64,000 nucleotides of DNA from Nissolia schottii (taxonomy: Eukaryota > Streptophyta > Magnoliopsida > Fabales > Fabaceae): NCBI GenBank assembly GCA_003254905.1, contig QANU01110956.1:116570-180569 (forward strand), read 5' to 3'. Position numbers and translations under genes: made by a program. Within the stretch, counting starts at the first letter, position 1. Each line of letters begins with the position of its first letter. Under the pieces are notes generated by a model. That model made no database searches, was not told the DNA's origin, and saw nothing but the letters and a program-made list of their open reading frames with translations. Positions 1 to 10,983 of this stretch are shown here, piece by piece.

Positions 1-544
1 TTTCATGTTTTAGATTAGCTTAAGGGATTAGGTGCTCCCTTAGCTCATATGGAAATATATTATGACTTGTATACTTGACTTTATAATTATGTATTACTAT
101 TTGACTGTGCAACTATGTGATGGACCAAATACTTGTATGTTTATGTATTTTCTTGTAAGATCTCTAACACTGCCACCTTGTAATTAATTATTGCTTAAGT
201 CCCTTGGGACTCTACCGTTTGTATCCTTATATGCTATCTTAATCACGCACGGCTTCTACTTTATAACATGATAATGCACACGAAGGATTTTCAAAATGGT
301 CCATATTTTTAAGTAAGAAATATTTTCCAAGCTAAAAGTAGGGGCTAGAAGTAACCCCACCAAAGCTGTAAACAACCTAGTGAGCTTTGTTTACTACGTA
401 CGGGTAAACAGTTAGCTAGGGTGTTTCAACGGCGGCTTGTGCGGCTGCGACGGCGGCTGGCCGGAGGCGATGCGATGAGGGAAGGGGGGTGCGTGGTCGC
501 GGGGGGGGTGCCTGCAGATTTGGGAATTTTGGGTTTTTAATTTT

Positions 545-775
545 TTTTTTAACGGGTCAGGTTCTGGGTTGGGCCAAAAGACGGGCTCCGCCACGTGGCG
601 TGTCCACGTGTGACGCCCCATCAGCGACGTCAAGTGTCACGTCAGCACCGTTACCCTTCCACCGTCAAGAGGGACCAAAACCAAATTTTGATATTTTACA
701 GGGACTAAAACTGACACTGAGGGACTAAAATCAAATTTTCCCAAATTACAGGGACTAAAAACTTAATTAACCCAT
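545..775. repeat. Dispersed repeat with GGGACTAAAA units
   Basis: The phrase 'agggactaaaa' occurs three times between about 700 and 765, with a variant (gggaccaaaacc) near 671, in a T/A-rich context following a GC-rich segment (570-640). This phrase, or its complement 'ttttagtccct', is common at the ends of dispersed plant repeats, so a transposon end is likely. No partner end or target-site duplication was found, so the family is not assigned. Confidence 0.45.
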
Positions 776-2329
776 GTAAAAAAGTCACACATTGATTAAA
801 TTTGAGCTAAAGGAAAAATATATATATTTTGAAGGACTTATAAACTTATTAATAAAGATGTGACATTTAAACATGCTGGAAGAGGTCTCTGTTCCAAAAA
901 TTGGTATTAGAGCTATTTTAAGTCCATCGAGGGTGGTTTAATTTGTACATGAGTTGCCAAGTAGCTCACATGTCTATGCTCGTGTGTCACCACTGTTCGC
1001 CATGAGTTACCAACTCGGTTAGTTGATGTGTGTTCGTGCTCTGTTGTGTCATTTCGCTTTCAACATGGTTTCCTTTAAGGGCTTGAAGGGGAAACATTAT
1101 GATTTCAATTGTGAATATGAAAAAACTCACATTAACTATGTTTTAAAATTATTAAGTAAATAACATATATTTAAACTTTAAAATTTTGAATTAAGATGTA
1201 ATATTTAATTCATTATTGTTTTGAATCAGTGCAACATCCTCAATAAAATGAGTACAAAGAGCATCTATTTATCTTTATACAATTTTAGGTGTCTAACTAT
1301 AATTCATTATAGTATTTATTTACATAAATAAGCAAAAAATAGGTGTCTAATATGGTCATACTTTCAGCAAAAGATGCCATTCTACCATATCATTTTATGT
1401 AATAACTTTTTATCTTAAAATATAATTTAAAATATAACTTACAATTTTTTAATATAACACTAAACTCAGCCTTATTTTAATCTAATTTTCTTGGCACCTT
1501 TACTTTTTATGTGTTTGGATAAGCAAGAAAAAGGACGGGAGAGAAAAGGGAGGTGTCGGAATCATGGCTAATATTTTCTCTTCAATTGAGTCGAGAAAAT
1601 AAGTGAGAGGATTGGAAGTTTATGAAATGATAATCATATCTTTTAAAAAGAATCATTTTTTTAAGATAAGTATATTTATAATTTTATTTCATTGTAGTTC
1701 ATGTTTTTAAATGTTTTTATTGTAATTTTCTTCTTACTTTTCTAAGTCCAAATACTAAAAAAAAAAACTCTAAATAGGTTCTCATAATTTTAAGATCGGG
1801 TTAATTGGTCTCTTACAAATGAAAAATTCACATTAACTCATTGCAAATGAAAAGGTCCAGCAAATAAACACCTTACAATTTAACTTTGAAACAAATGACC
1901 TCTCCTAATTTAATTATTGGACAAATTGACCATTCATAAATAAATAAATGTCAGTAGTAAAGTGGCAAATACCTCAAATAACTTATTTGTTCAATTTTTT
2001 CAATTATAAAATCCAAACTTCTGACGATGAAATTGTGAGTGACATATTTAAATTTTTACTTAAAAAAATCTCTTAACTTTTTCCTGTTCATTTTCTTTCC
2101 TTCTGTTTCTTCCTCTGATTTTCTTTCCAAATTCAAACCAACCACAAGATCAGTCATTTTATCTCTTATCCTTAGTCTAAAAGTGACAGGTGCATAAAGA
2201 AGAAAAAGGGAAAATGTGGAAAAAAATAATTCATCTACCTCCGGAGTAGACTGGTAGCTCTGCACTCTTTGCACGTGATTTCATTCTCTGCCCATCCCAC
2301 TCGCCGGTCATAACCAGTTAAGCTTTCAG

Positions 2330-3325
2330 TTAAATTAAACATTGGATATTATAAAATTAGGTCACATATTTTTAAAATGAACTTATAGTGGGTTAGGCGA
2401 ATAAAATTATTTGTGTAGTTTTGAATGGGATAATACGTTTCGAGTTGATTTAATGGGTTGTCAAGCAAGTTAACCAGGTTGATGAGTGATCGAAACTTAT
2501 TTTTTATTTTTTATTTTTAGCTATTATTTTAGAGTTTTTGGGCATTTCTGTTTTAATTTTTGGAAGTTTGTCTGGGGGTGGTGGCTGAATTTTTGGGCTA
2601 AAATTTCATTTTAGTTAAATTGATATGTTAAAGACAAGAAAAAAAAATGCTTAGAGAAATATTTTTTAGAACAAATAGGAGAGAGTCATGTGTGTTAGAG
2701 AAATGTTTTAGAATGCTTTGTCCTTGTACATATGTAACCCCCTTTTTCATATGAATTAATCAATGAAAAATAAAGAATGTTTATCTTTCAATTATATTTA
2801 TCCTTTGTAGTTCTTATCATTTTATAGCTTTTAACCTCTTTTAAAAATAGTTTAATATTTTAGGTTTTCTTTTTCCTATTATTTGAGTGATTAGGTAAAT
2901 TATAATATGTATCATGATAAAGGAAAAATATTTTCTCACAACAAATTAGAGAGTGACACATAGAATAGGTTAAAGTTAATATGTGTGTGTACTCATTTCA
3001 TATGAGACAATGAAAGAAGATTTTTTTTTTTTCAATTATGTTAATTATCTTTATCCTTTGGTAGCTTTTAGCATCTTTTAGCCATAAATTAGTCTTTTAA
3101 CTCTTTATTTTCGTACCAAAAGGCATTGAATTAAGTTGAGTAGTATTAGGTTAAAAAAAATCCCTTTCGTTAGATGGACGAATCAATTCAGTTTTAGAAT
3201 TCAGTAACTCGTCACTCAATTAACGAAACATTGAGTTGAACGAGTTCCCACCTAAGACCCGATTAGCTTATAGTCGAGTGAGTTTGGCGAATTGGTTCAT
3301 ACCCTATGTACACCCTAATAAAGCT
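2330..3325. repeat. Dispersed repeat, copy A
   Basis: Segments flanking 2390-2560 and 3140-3320 match the region 20800-21165 in the same order. Shared features are 'gggttgtcaag/ttgttgggctag' near the left, 'ttagagttttt' in the middle, and a right part with 'gagttgaac', 'gcttatagtcgagtgag' and an ending close to 'acaccctaat'. Copy A is about 470 bp longer because of an inner block (about 2600-3130) that itself holds two related half-copies containing 'tatttatcctttg' and 'ttatctttatcctttg'. It is probably a non-autonomous transposon; ends and target duplication are unresolved. Confidence 0.5.
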
Positions 3326-4759
3326 ATATAGTATTAATACTTAATTATTTATGCTTTTTTCTCTCTGTTAACTAGAGCAAAGGGATTCCACGTTTCCAAT
3401 TTCAGGAATCCGGGTTTCGGGAATATTTGATCAAAGCCTAAATGTTGAATACAATATACTATGATATAAGAGTAATTTACCTAATACAACTACGCAACAC
3501 AAGTTCTAGACATATATAGAGCTGACAAAGCAGATTTAGTAGGTAATGAATGACATGCAAGAAACCCTTGACATACATGCTTGAAACCAAGAGAGAGGAT
3601 CTATGTGTGTTCATTATGTCAGTCCATGAAAGTTGAAAACCAGTTGAACAAACTATCTGAAAATGTTGGAAAGAATTCAATATTCTAATCATTTTTTTTT
3701 TTATATGAATGCCTCCATCGACAGGTTATTTAAAAGTACCAAGCAGAAGTCAAATAAGAATGTAGAAGCTCCATTTCATCAAAGCCATCGTTTTTGTTTA
3801 GTTTGTTGATACGTGTAATGAGATAAAATAATCCTCAAAGGTTGCAACTTGCCACTGGTCAGCTAGTTATATAGTCTAAGATGTAACTTTACTATGTAAT
3901 ATCCATGATTGCATACATCCCAACTCCACAGAATGTAAAAAATTTGAACATCATTTAGGATATTCTATTAGAGTAATTATTTTTGTTGAGTTTAGATAAA
4001 TCACGCAAGCTTAATCGAAAGTAAATAGATTAAGAAACAGAATCAAAATATAAATATAAAATTAACTTAAATCGAAAGTAATCAAACTAAATAAATATTA
4101 TATTAATTTAAAATAAATAAGATATATGATAATATTCTTAACAGACACCATTCAGCCTCCAGCTGTAACCAAAAAACTCCTTATGGTTGCCTGTCGGTTC
4201 GCTCTGATTGTTAGTCTTTATAATAACTTGGACAATCATATCTGTTTAGTTGGGTCAAGTTAAACCCACCCAATTCTAAGGTGGTCACATCACAATTCAT
4301 ATTAAAACCCAAGTCACCTAAACATATAATTTGAGTAGTCTTAACTTTTTTTTTTGGGGTTAGTTATGTTCACTTAATTTTAAGAGTAAACTCCAGTTTT
4401 AATATCATTAATAATTTACACATGATTATGTTGATAATCCTCCCGTCCGTGTTAGGACATTTAACACATCAGACTAGAGGAGGAGGAGGAAACACGCCAA
4501 GCTGGACTTTGACGGCAAAAATGCATGAATTAAAATAATAATAATAATAAAAAAATAAATATATATTAACATTGAAGGACTCATTGCACCAATTGACTGA
4601 CTCAGCCCTCTATGGTTCTTCCACTTCCGCATTGCGGAGCTATTTAATATGACATATTAGTGTAAAGCTCATATAAATATATTATATTGAAGTAAATATA
4701 AAACTTAAAAAAGAAAAATGGATGAGTAGGTAAGAAAGCACCAAATATTATATCTGTAT

Positions 4760-4767
4760 CTATAAAT
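4760..4767 (+). promoter_or_regulatory. Probable TATA box of the reductase gene
   Basis: The motif CTATAAAT lies about 85 bases upstream of the ATG at 4848. A start of transcription near 4790 would give a leader of roughly 55-60 bases, normal for a plant gene. Confidence 0.5.
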
Positions 4768-4847
4768 TGGCGAATGCAATTTCAACCATTTCGGCAGTCC
4801 ACACAAACACAGCAAGCAACGCACGCTTGTACTCTCTTCCTTGAATA

Positions 4848-7800
4848 ATGGGAGTGGTGGTGCGCACGTGGGAGAGCAAGAGGGCGGAGGTGGAGGCCTT
4901 CCGGCGTAACTTGGTGGCTTCCGGGGGGGGAGTGGAGCGAGATCCGCGGGGGGTGAAGGGCGTGGGCGTGGGGGCTGATTGGGCGGAGGGAGGGGTGGGC
5001 GTGGTGTGTGTCACCAGCGGCGCTTCCTATTTGGGGCTGGCTCTGGTCAGGCAGCTTCTGCACACCGGTTACTCTGTCAGAATCACGGTTGATAATCCAG
5101 GTACTCTTCCTCCTCTGCTCTCATCATCATTAATTTCACTTTTTCAGCCAAATTTGCTTCTATTTTTTATTTTTAATGGGACTGCGACCTTCGGAAATAA
5201 TTATTTAAGTGTATTTTATTTAAACAGGGCCATGGTTGCCCATTTGACGTGGTTCGTTTTATTATTATTACCGAGCTAATCTAATCTAATCGAATATCCA
5301 TCAAATTAGTTATTAATTTGATTTGATGAGGCGTGGCTTGAGCACAGTTATATAGAAATATGTCAATCTCATACATCAGATCAAATGCCAATCTCCTTCT
5401 AGTTTATGATGATATAAGACCATTTTAGTTGTTCAAGTGCACATTTTTGAATGAGTCTCTTACATGTCATGCCAAAGTGCAGACTCTATGCATGATATAT
5501 TAAATTTCTCATTTATTTATTGAATAAGTGGTGTTGATGAATCATGATTGATTGCAAATTATAATATTTAAAAAATATAAGATAATATATAAAGAAGTGT
5601 GGTGTGGCGCAGAGGACGTAGAGGAAGTGAAGAAGGGGCTGAGGCTGAGGGGTAGAGAAGGCAAAATCGAAGTAATAAATGCAAAATTGAGAGATGTTGA
5701 TAGCGTCCATAAAGCATTGGAGGGCTGTCGTGGCGTCTTCCACACCTCTGCATTTACCGACCCCGCTGGTCTCTCTGGCTACACTGTGAGTCCCTCCGCT
5801 ATTCTTCATAATAAATAAATTAATAGCACAATAAAATATCTCTAATTAAGACTATCTATTTAGACTACCCTTTTAAGTTTCTCTTTAGAGGGAGGAATGC
5901 GAAATCAAGTCACACTTTTTTTTATTTGAGTTTTGTTAACCAGTATTTTAAAAACACTTATTAAAGAATTCATTAAAGGTAAACATGTGTTAAAAAAGAA
6001 AAAAAAAATGTGGAGTATTTAATACATTAAAAATATTAAAATATTTTATTTTAAATTTCTTAATAAATATCCTTAAACCTTTTTTATTTTATGGATCAAA
6101 ATGTAAAATTCCTTATTTTACTCTTTAAGACTACAAACTCATCTTAAAGAATTCAAATTCATGTTATTATCCCTAATAAACAAGGTTGTACTCTTGTTAA
6201 GGAATATATAAAAAAAGAAAAAAAGAAAAGGTTTTAGGATGTGTTTGGAAAGGTGTTAATGGAAGGAGGGGCAAGGAGTTCTAGGTTAAAGTTAAGTGAA
6301 TTATGTTTAGAAATAATTTAGCAGGGGAAATGGAATGTCTAGAAAGGATTGTCACTCTAAACTTGTATTTTGTCATCCTCTAGATTGCGGGCTAAGGAGG
6401 TAAAGAGAGACGCACATATTTTCCTTAAACAAATTGAACTTCTAAATAAGAGTGTAGCATGTGTTATTTCACACCTTATTTTTTCCTTTCTCTTCTATTG
6501 CGATGTATTATCTTCCATCATCAATAATTATTCTCTTCAAACATAGTTTTAAAATTATATTGGGTTTAAATTTGTTTCTAAAAAGTGATTTACTTTATCA
6601 CCTCAAAACAAAAACAATTATCTTAATTTAATTAGTTTTGATATCTTTCAAGTTCAATTGCTCTCAATCAACTTGATTATTTCGAAAACCATTCCCCTAA
6701 AAATTAAACCAAACGGACCTAACTACCCACCACATCCCCTCTCTATAAATTCTGTTGCATTAGTGACTATTATTGTTGGTGTTGCATAATAACACGTAGC
6801 CTGCTCATTCCTTTGCCAACATTGGCAAAATCAGCATCACATGTTGTTGCATTGCATGATTTCCTCTTTGATTTGTCCCTATCATTTTGTTCATACACTT
6901 GTGCCAGTTACGCTGAATTGTGGTGCCAACTGACTAGTGACCATCTGGTGTGCCCTACAAGGCCATACTCACATAACATACACGTCGTTCTGTTATAATT
7001 AATGACTCCTATGTTGGGTTTGATATCAAAATTAAGATAGAGAAACAAAGACATGAGAATAAAAAAATCATCTATTTTTATACTTTGTTAAAGTTAAGAT
7101 AGAGAGATAAAACAAAATTGTCTAACAGAACATAAAATTGGAACTAGGGGCATGAATTTTTTGTCTTTGTTTTTGCCCTCCCATCCTGGGTTTTGTATCG
7201 GATTAGCCTTTATGCTTTTCTTTTTTCTCAAATGTGGAGAGGAATAAAAAAAACGAAAATGAATATTAAAAAAAATGATAGTTGCTATATTAACTTTTTT
7301 TTGTAACTTATATAAAATAATATTTATATCCTGTAACTTTGAGGTTAACATAAAGTTAGAGGAAGATTGACAAAGCTGGTTGCTTTCTTTCCCATTTTCT
7401 TTGACGTTCACATGCAAAACTTTCTTTCTTGCTTGCCTCTTTTCTTCAACAACCGAATGATAGAAAACTCCAAAAATCCACTCTTTTCTTTTTGGTCATT
7501 TGTTTCTTTCCATTATTATTATTATTATGGTAGTAGTTTGAGAGGCATCTCCTTTAATTCTATGTTAAGGAATAAGTTCAAATAGTTGTTTTTGACTGTT
7601 TTAAAGAACATATAATGTGACTGACAATTTTGCTATTTAGGATGGAAAAAAAAATATTATTATTAAGCACGTCATGTGATAAGTGCCATGATTCCATCCT
7701 TTTGAGTTTCATTCATTAAATCATGTCAAACTTCACAAAAAGAGTGTTCATTGTGACATAGATGGAATAAAATATATAGAGATTAGTTGTTATGCACTCA

Positions 7801-9271
7801 CTTTATACCATCCAATTAAATTATTGCATGAACATGACTTTATAATGACTTTCTAAGCAGTGGATAAGAGAGTTAATTATTTTTATTTACATGGTAAGTT
7901 TTACACGGCTGGCACATAACAATTAAATTGTAAAAGGTATATATTAAACCGAAAATAAAAATTTGGCAGTGCAATCTCTAACCTATTGCTGCTGTCTGAT
8001 ATGTAGAAATCCATGGCCGAGATTGAAGTCAGGGTGACTGAGAATGTGATGGAAGCATGTGCAAGAACACCTTCTATAACAAGATGCGTGTTCACATCAT
8101 CACTATCTGCTTGTGTGTGGCAAGACAATAATGCGCAACTAGACCAATCCCCTACCATTAATCATGGCTCTTGGAGTAGTGAATCACTTTGCATAGACAA
8201 GAAGGTAAAATTTCACAGTCGTTGCAAGATTTGTTAGGCAAATTACATAGATCACCCTTAATATTACAATATAACACACTCCAATTTGTCATGTTACACT
8301 CAACTCCTCACAAGAGTACTTATTATCATGTTTATACGGGTACTCACTATAATCTAAAGGGATGCTGTGTGTGTCATATTCTAGAAATATAAGGGAGCGG
8401 ATACTTTTGTGACTCATGGAGTTTGAGTGTAATATTGACTAAGCTCATAAAAATCAGTCTAGTTTGCTCATATAGAGGTATTTGCAGTTCTTTAAATTGT
8501 ATAGGTCGAATACTTTTTCCCTTTTTTTTTTTTTTTTGTCTTAATTGGATTTTTCTTAGGAAGGTTCTAATAAGACCTAAGTCCCGGTCATTTTTCATTT
8601 TGTTTTTCTTGTAGCAACATCTCATTAATGAAATATCGAAAAGAAGAAATGTAGGTGATTTATATGACCCTAGTTATTATTCCATTATACATGGCAGTTG
8701 TGGTACGCATTAGGGAAGATGAGGGCAGAGAAGGCTGCTTGGCGAATAGCTAATGAAAGGGGTTTGAAGCTCACTACAATTTGTCCCGCTCTCATCACAG
8801 GACCTGATTTTTGCCGCAGGAATCCAACCGCCACAATTGCATATCTCAAAGGTAACAACACTACTACCAATCTACTATATTAACCAAAATTTGCAGGTCC
8901 CACTTCTTGTACCATAAGATGTAATAGAATCTAGAAAATCCTAAATATATATATGTGCAATTGCAAATACAGGTGCCCAAGAAATGTATTCTCATGGTTT
9001 GCTAGCAACCGTTGATGTAACAAAATTGGCTGAAGCCCATGTATGTGTGTTCAAGGCAATGAACAACCATGCTTCGGGGAGATACGTTTTCTTCGATCAT
9101 GTGATTGATAATCGGAGTGAGGCAGAGAATCTGGCCAAGGAAGTTGGGATGCCAAAAGAGAAGATATGTGGGCCCCACGCATCAAACAATTCTTTGCATA
9201 GATTTGAGTTGTCAAATGAGAAGTTATGCAGACTCATGTCAAGGCCACTTAGGTGTTACAGCGAATGTTAA
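4848..9271 (+). CDS. Cinnamoyl-CoA reductase-like NAD(P)-binding protein (SNL6-like)
   Basis: Five exons join into 358 aa: 4848-5100, 5613-5785, 8007-8204, 8698-8851 and 8973-9271, all with GT-AG introns and consistent phases. The family is the extended short-chain dehydrogenase/reductases (CCR/DFR-like), which reduce carbonyl or CoA-thioester substrates with NADPH in the cytosol. Visible features are a Rossmann strand and glycine-rich turn VTSGASYLG at residues 55-63, '[11 protein letters not shown]' in exon 2, the catalytic serine region 'FTSSLSA' (about 171-177), and YALGK (Tyr211/Lys215) as the YxxxK pair. True lignin CCRs carry NWYCYGK here; this protein has LWYALGK, which places it in the CCR-like SNL6 group of unknown substrate. 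Intron 2 is 2.2 kb and holds a probable MITE. The start ATG gives the usual ~50-residue N-terminal extension. Confidence 0.88.
6230..6725. mobile_element. Possible MITE in intron 2 of the reductase gene
   Basis: The left end reads GGATGTGTTTGGAAAGG after 'tttta'. The right end, on the complement, reads GGTCCGTTTGGTTTAATT after 'tagtta'. Short imperfect inverted ends with a G(T/C)(G/C)GTTTGG core, flanked by TA, are typical of small Tc1/Stowaway or PIF/Harbinger-type elements. Length is about 490 bp with no coding capacity. The inverted match is short, so this is tentative. Confidence 0.35.
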
Positions 9272-9730
9272 TTAGATGGAATCATGTTACGCCTTTAATT
9301 ATATGGCCTAGTTTGTTTGTGGCGTGCCTTAAATAGATGAGCTATGTTTAATAATTTATGTAGCGATGCCTGTATTTGTTTCTTGGGGATTATTAAAAGT
9401 AATTATTTGCCAGGTTAGCTTGTCCTCGTAGGGTATCTTTATGAAAAAAGATCAAACTCAGTGGAACTAACAGGGAAACCCTAAAATCAAATAGTCCAAA
9501 AATCTTTAAAATCTTTAAATTTGATAAAAATTAATTCTTTCAATGATTTAATTAATGAAAAATTAATGACAAATATACAAAACATAAAATAATAATGCAA
9601 TTTAACAAATTTAATTATAAAAATTATAAAAAAATAAATAAATTAAATAGTATAAAGCATAAGAAACAGTATAAAAAAAGCATTCACCAAAGACTGGCAA
9701 CAAAACAAACAACAAATGGGGGTACTTAAT
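9272..9730. other. 3' flank of reductase gene and spacer
   Basis: Contains the 3' UTR of the reductase gene (to about 9400) and AT-rich spacer leading to the 3' end of the minus-strand snoRNA cluster. Nothing else is recognised. Confidence 0.5.
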
Positions 9731-9811
9731 TAAACTCAGTCCCTTAGATGTTCATTAATGACTGCGATCATTCCCGCAAATCATTACAGGTCTGTAGGAT
9801 CATCACCGTAA
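9731..9811 (-). ncRNA. Box C/D snoRNA, U25-like, two 18S rRNA guides
   Basis: On the minus strand, box C GTGATGA is at 9806-9800 and box D CTGA at 9739-9736, about 60 nt apart. Twelve bases next to box D (complement of CCCTTAGATGTT, 9741-9752) match the conserved 18S rRNA stretch UGCCCUUAGAUGUUCUGG. A second guide (complement of ACAGGTCTGT, 9786-9795), followed by a D'-like AATGA, matches the nearby 18S stretch AACAGGUCUGUGAUG. Human U25 carries the same ACAGACCTGT guide and methylates a G there. The five-nucleotide rule points to that G and to a U in CCCUUAG. The terminal stem is weak. Family matches are from memory. Confidence 0.82.
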
Positions 9812-10073
9812 CCATCCCCCACCAACCCACAACCAATGTGTGTAGGTTTTGAAAACAAGCAACTAACACTTGCACTTGTTAAGAAATTAGAAACAAAAAT
9901 TCAGTTTATTAACGTATGCCATATATACGTATTTAGTCGAAAATCATAAAACATAAAGAGTATGGTTTTAAATAAATGTTAGCAAAAACCCTTTAAAGAT
10001 TTAGTCGCCCCAGCGTTCTCAAAACAAACAATAAAAGTTGTTTGGAGAGCAAAACGCTAAACGCAACACAAAC

Positions 10074-10142
10074 AAATGTTGCTTCAAGGGAACGGGTCAA
10101 ATGGGAATTTTGAAAGGATCCACAATGACCAGATGATGAAGC
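10074..10142 (-). ncRNA. Candidate H/ACA snoRNA 3' hairpin
   Basis: On the minus strand the hairpin runs GCTTCA (10142-10137), a 6-nt pocket side, GGTCA, inner loop, TGACC, an 8-nt pocket side CGTTCCCT, TGAAGC (10086-10081), then A and ACA (10079-10077) plus three more bases. The spacing from upper stem to ACA is 15 nt, as H/ACA RNAs require. A second hairpin (AATATTAAA/TTTAATATT, 10248-10192) lies upstream, but the hinge between them is long and no clean ANANNA box was seen, so the 5' end is undefined. Its place among certain snoRNAs supports it. Confidence 0.42.
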
Positions 10143-10272
10143 TATGCAAACACTTTAGAATTCATAACCAGAAGCCAAACCAAGCTTTTCAAATATTAAA
10201 ATACAAAATTGGTGATTTCAAACTTAACAACCTAGGAACTTTAATATTGGCATAAATACAGACAAGAGAACA

Positions 10273-10361
10273 GAGGCCTCAGAGATCTTGGTGGATAAAC
10301 AATCATCAAATGGGTGCTTCCCATCAAGAGTAGCAAATATTTGACTAGCATCACCGGCCAG
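10273..10361 (-). ncRNA. Box C/D snoRNA with two adjacent 25S rRNA guides
   Basis: On the minus strand, box C is GTGATGC (10354-10348, last base unusual) and box D CTGA (10282-10279). A perfect terminal GGCC/GGCC stem flanks them (10359-10356 and 10278-10275). The D guide is the complement of AGATCTTGGTGG (10283-10294). The D' guide is the complement of GTAGCAAATATT (10330-10341), followed by a TTGA D' box. Both matches lie next to each other in conserved 25S rRNA (AGAUCUUGGUGG followed by UAGUAGCAAAUAUUC, from memory). The five-nucleotide rule predicts a methylated C in AGAUC and an A in GUAGC. The second site may be the one served by U38/snR61 elsewhere. Confidence 0.82.
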
Positions 10362-10432
10362 TATAATCATATAGTAGAAAGCATCACAAATTGAAAACAA
10401 AACAAATTCTCAGATTAGAAAGCACATTAATA

Positions 10433-10514
10433 CTATGTTGTCAGAAGTAGCTGGTTGTGATCTCATGATTATATCAATGGGAATCCGATTGATTTTTATC
10501 ATCACTCAACATCG
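10433..10514 (-). ncRNA. Box C/D snoRNA with perfect terminal stem, 25S guide
   Basis: On the minus strand: ATGTTGA (10512-10506), box C GTGATGA (10505-10499), a D'-like TTGA (10477-10474), box D CTGA (10444-10441), then CAACAT (10440-10435), which pairs perfectly with ATGTTG. Length is about 78 nt. The eleven bases beside box D (complement of AGTAGCTGGTT, 10446-10456) match the highly conserved 25S rRNA stretch CUAGUAGCUGGUUCC. The second guide, opposite 10478 onwards, has no target I can name. Boxes, stem and rRNA match together make the call firm; the exact family name is not assigned. Confidence 0.82.
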
Positions 10515-10579
10515 TATCATAACGATAAAAAGCAAGACTAAAATCAAAAGCATAAATAATAAAAACAAATTAAAAAAAA

Positions 10580-10681
10580 AAATGTATCAACCTTGTCACC
10601 GAAGACCCTATGAAAAAGAGTACTCGGAGCTAAAGGCAGATTACACGTACATAATTATCAATTATGCACGCATTACACAAA
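10580..10681 (-). ncRNA. Weak candidate H/ACA snoRNA
   Basis: The minus strand shows an 11-bp hairpin (CGTGCATAATT, loop GAT, AATTATGTACG) near 10670-10640. A second hairpin follows with lower stem GCCTT/AAGGT, pocket TAGCT/TGAC and upper stem CCGA/TCGG, ending in TGAT and ACA (10585-10583). Spacing from pocket to ACA is about 13 nt. No clear ANANNA hinge is visible and the total is short for a two-hairpin RNA. It is listed because it fills the space between two better snoRNAs. Confidence 0.3.
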
Positions 10682-10686
10682 GTGTT

Positions 10687-10820
10687 AAATGTAGCCTAAC
10701 GATAGATTCCTTGGCGTAACAGATAAATGGCCAAAGAATTGCAATATTAGGCTCAAAAGTGAACTAATCAATGGACTCGGAGAGTTGCTATCTGTGCTCA
10801 AAGAAGAGTCTTTGATTGCA
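10687..10820 (-). ncRNA. H/ACA snoRNA, two hairpins
   Basis: On the minus strand the 3' hairpin has a 7-bp lower stem AGCCTAA (10753-10747)/TTAGGCT (10699-10693), a pocket TATTGCA/CTATCG, and a 10-bp upper stem ATTCTTTGGC/GCCAAGGAAT with one G-U pair. ACA (10692-10690) and three tail bases follow. This is the standard pseudouridine-guide architecture. The 5' hairpin pairs AATCAA with TTGATT and GACTC with GAGTC; the hinge AGTTCA is only an approximate H box (ANANNA). About 134 nt is a normal length. The rRNA or snRNA target is not identified. Confidence 0.58.
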
Positions 10821-10983
10821 AAGACAAATCTCATACAAGAGGTGTCAGAATATACAAAGCAATCATCATCGTCACACTTTCAGATCTACATCAAAGAAAC
10901 ACAACAAAGAGAGAGAGAGAGAGAGAAACTCATCTGGATTTGGCGGCTCAGAAACTCGTTAGAGTTTGGTGAAAGCTTGGGGA

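Larger units (their letters stand above)
1..4750. other. AT-rich intergenic region with repeat remnants
   Basis: No gene is supportable here. The short open frames have no recognisable domain and sit in low-complexity or repeat sequence. The stretch holds a GGGACTAAAA-type repeat (545-775), a longer dispersed repeat (about 2330-3325) that has a second copy at about 20640-21165, and otherwise AT-rich spacer. The last ~150 bases form the promoter of the reductase gene that starts at 4848. Confidence 0.6.

Noticed and set aside
9960-10072. Minus-strand hairpin AGCGTT/AACGCT with CAAACAA/TTGTTTG
   Set aside because: Stable-looking, but no ACA at the required distance and the following hairpin is too short, so it is not called as an H/ACA RNA.
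10115-10145. Plus-strand box C-like AGATGATGA
   Set aside because: No box D (CTGA) follows at a suitable distance. The same bases fit better as the stem of a minus-strand H/ACA hairpin.
10838-10895. Possible extra C/D snoRNA on the minus strand (ATGATGA with CTGA, GTGT/ACAC stem)
   Set aside because: Only about 14 bases lie between box C and box D. Using a later TTGA as box D would overlap the H/ACA RNA, and no rRNA match was recognised.
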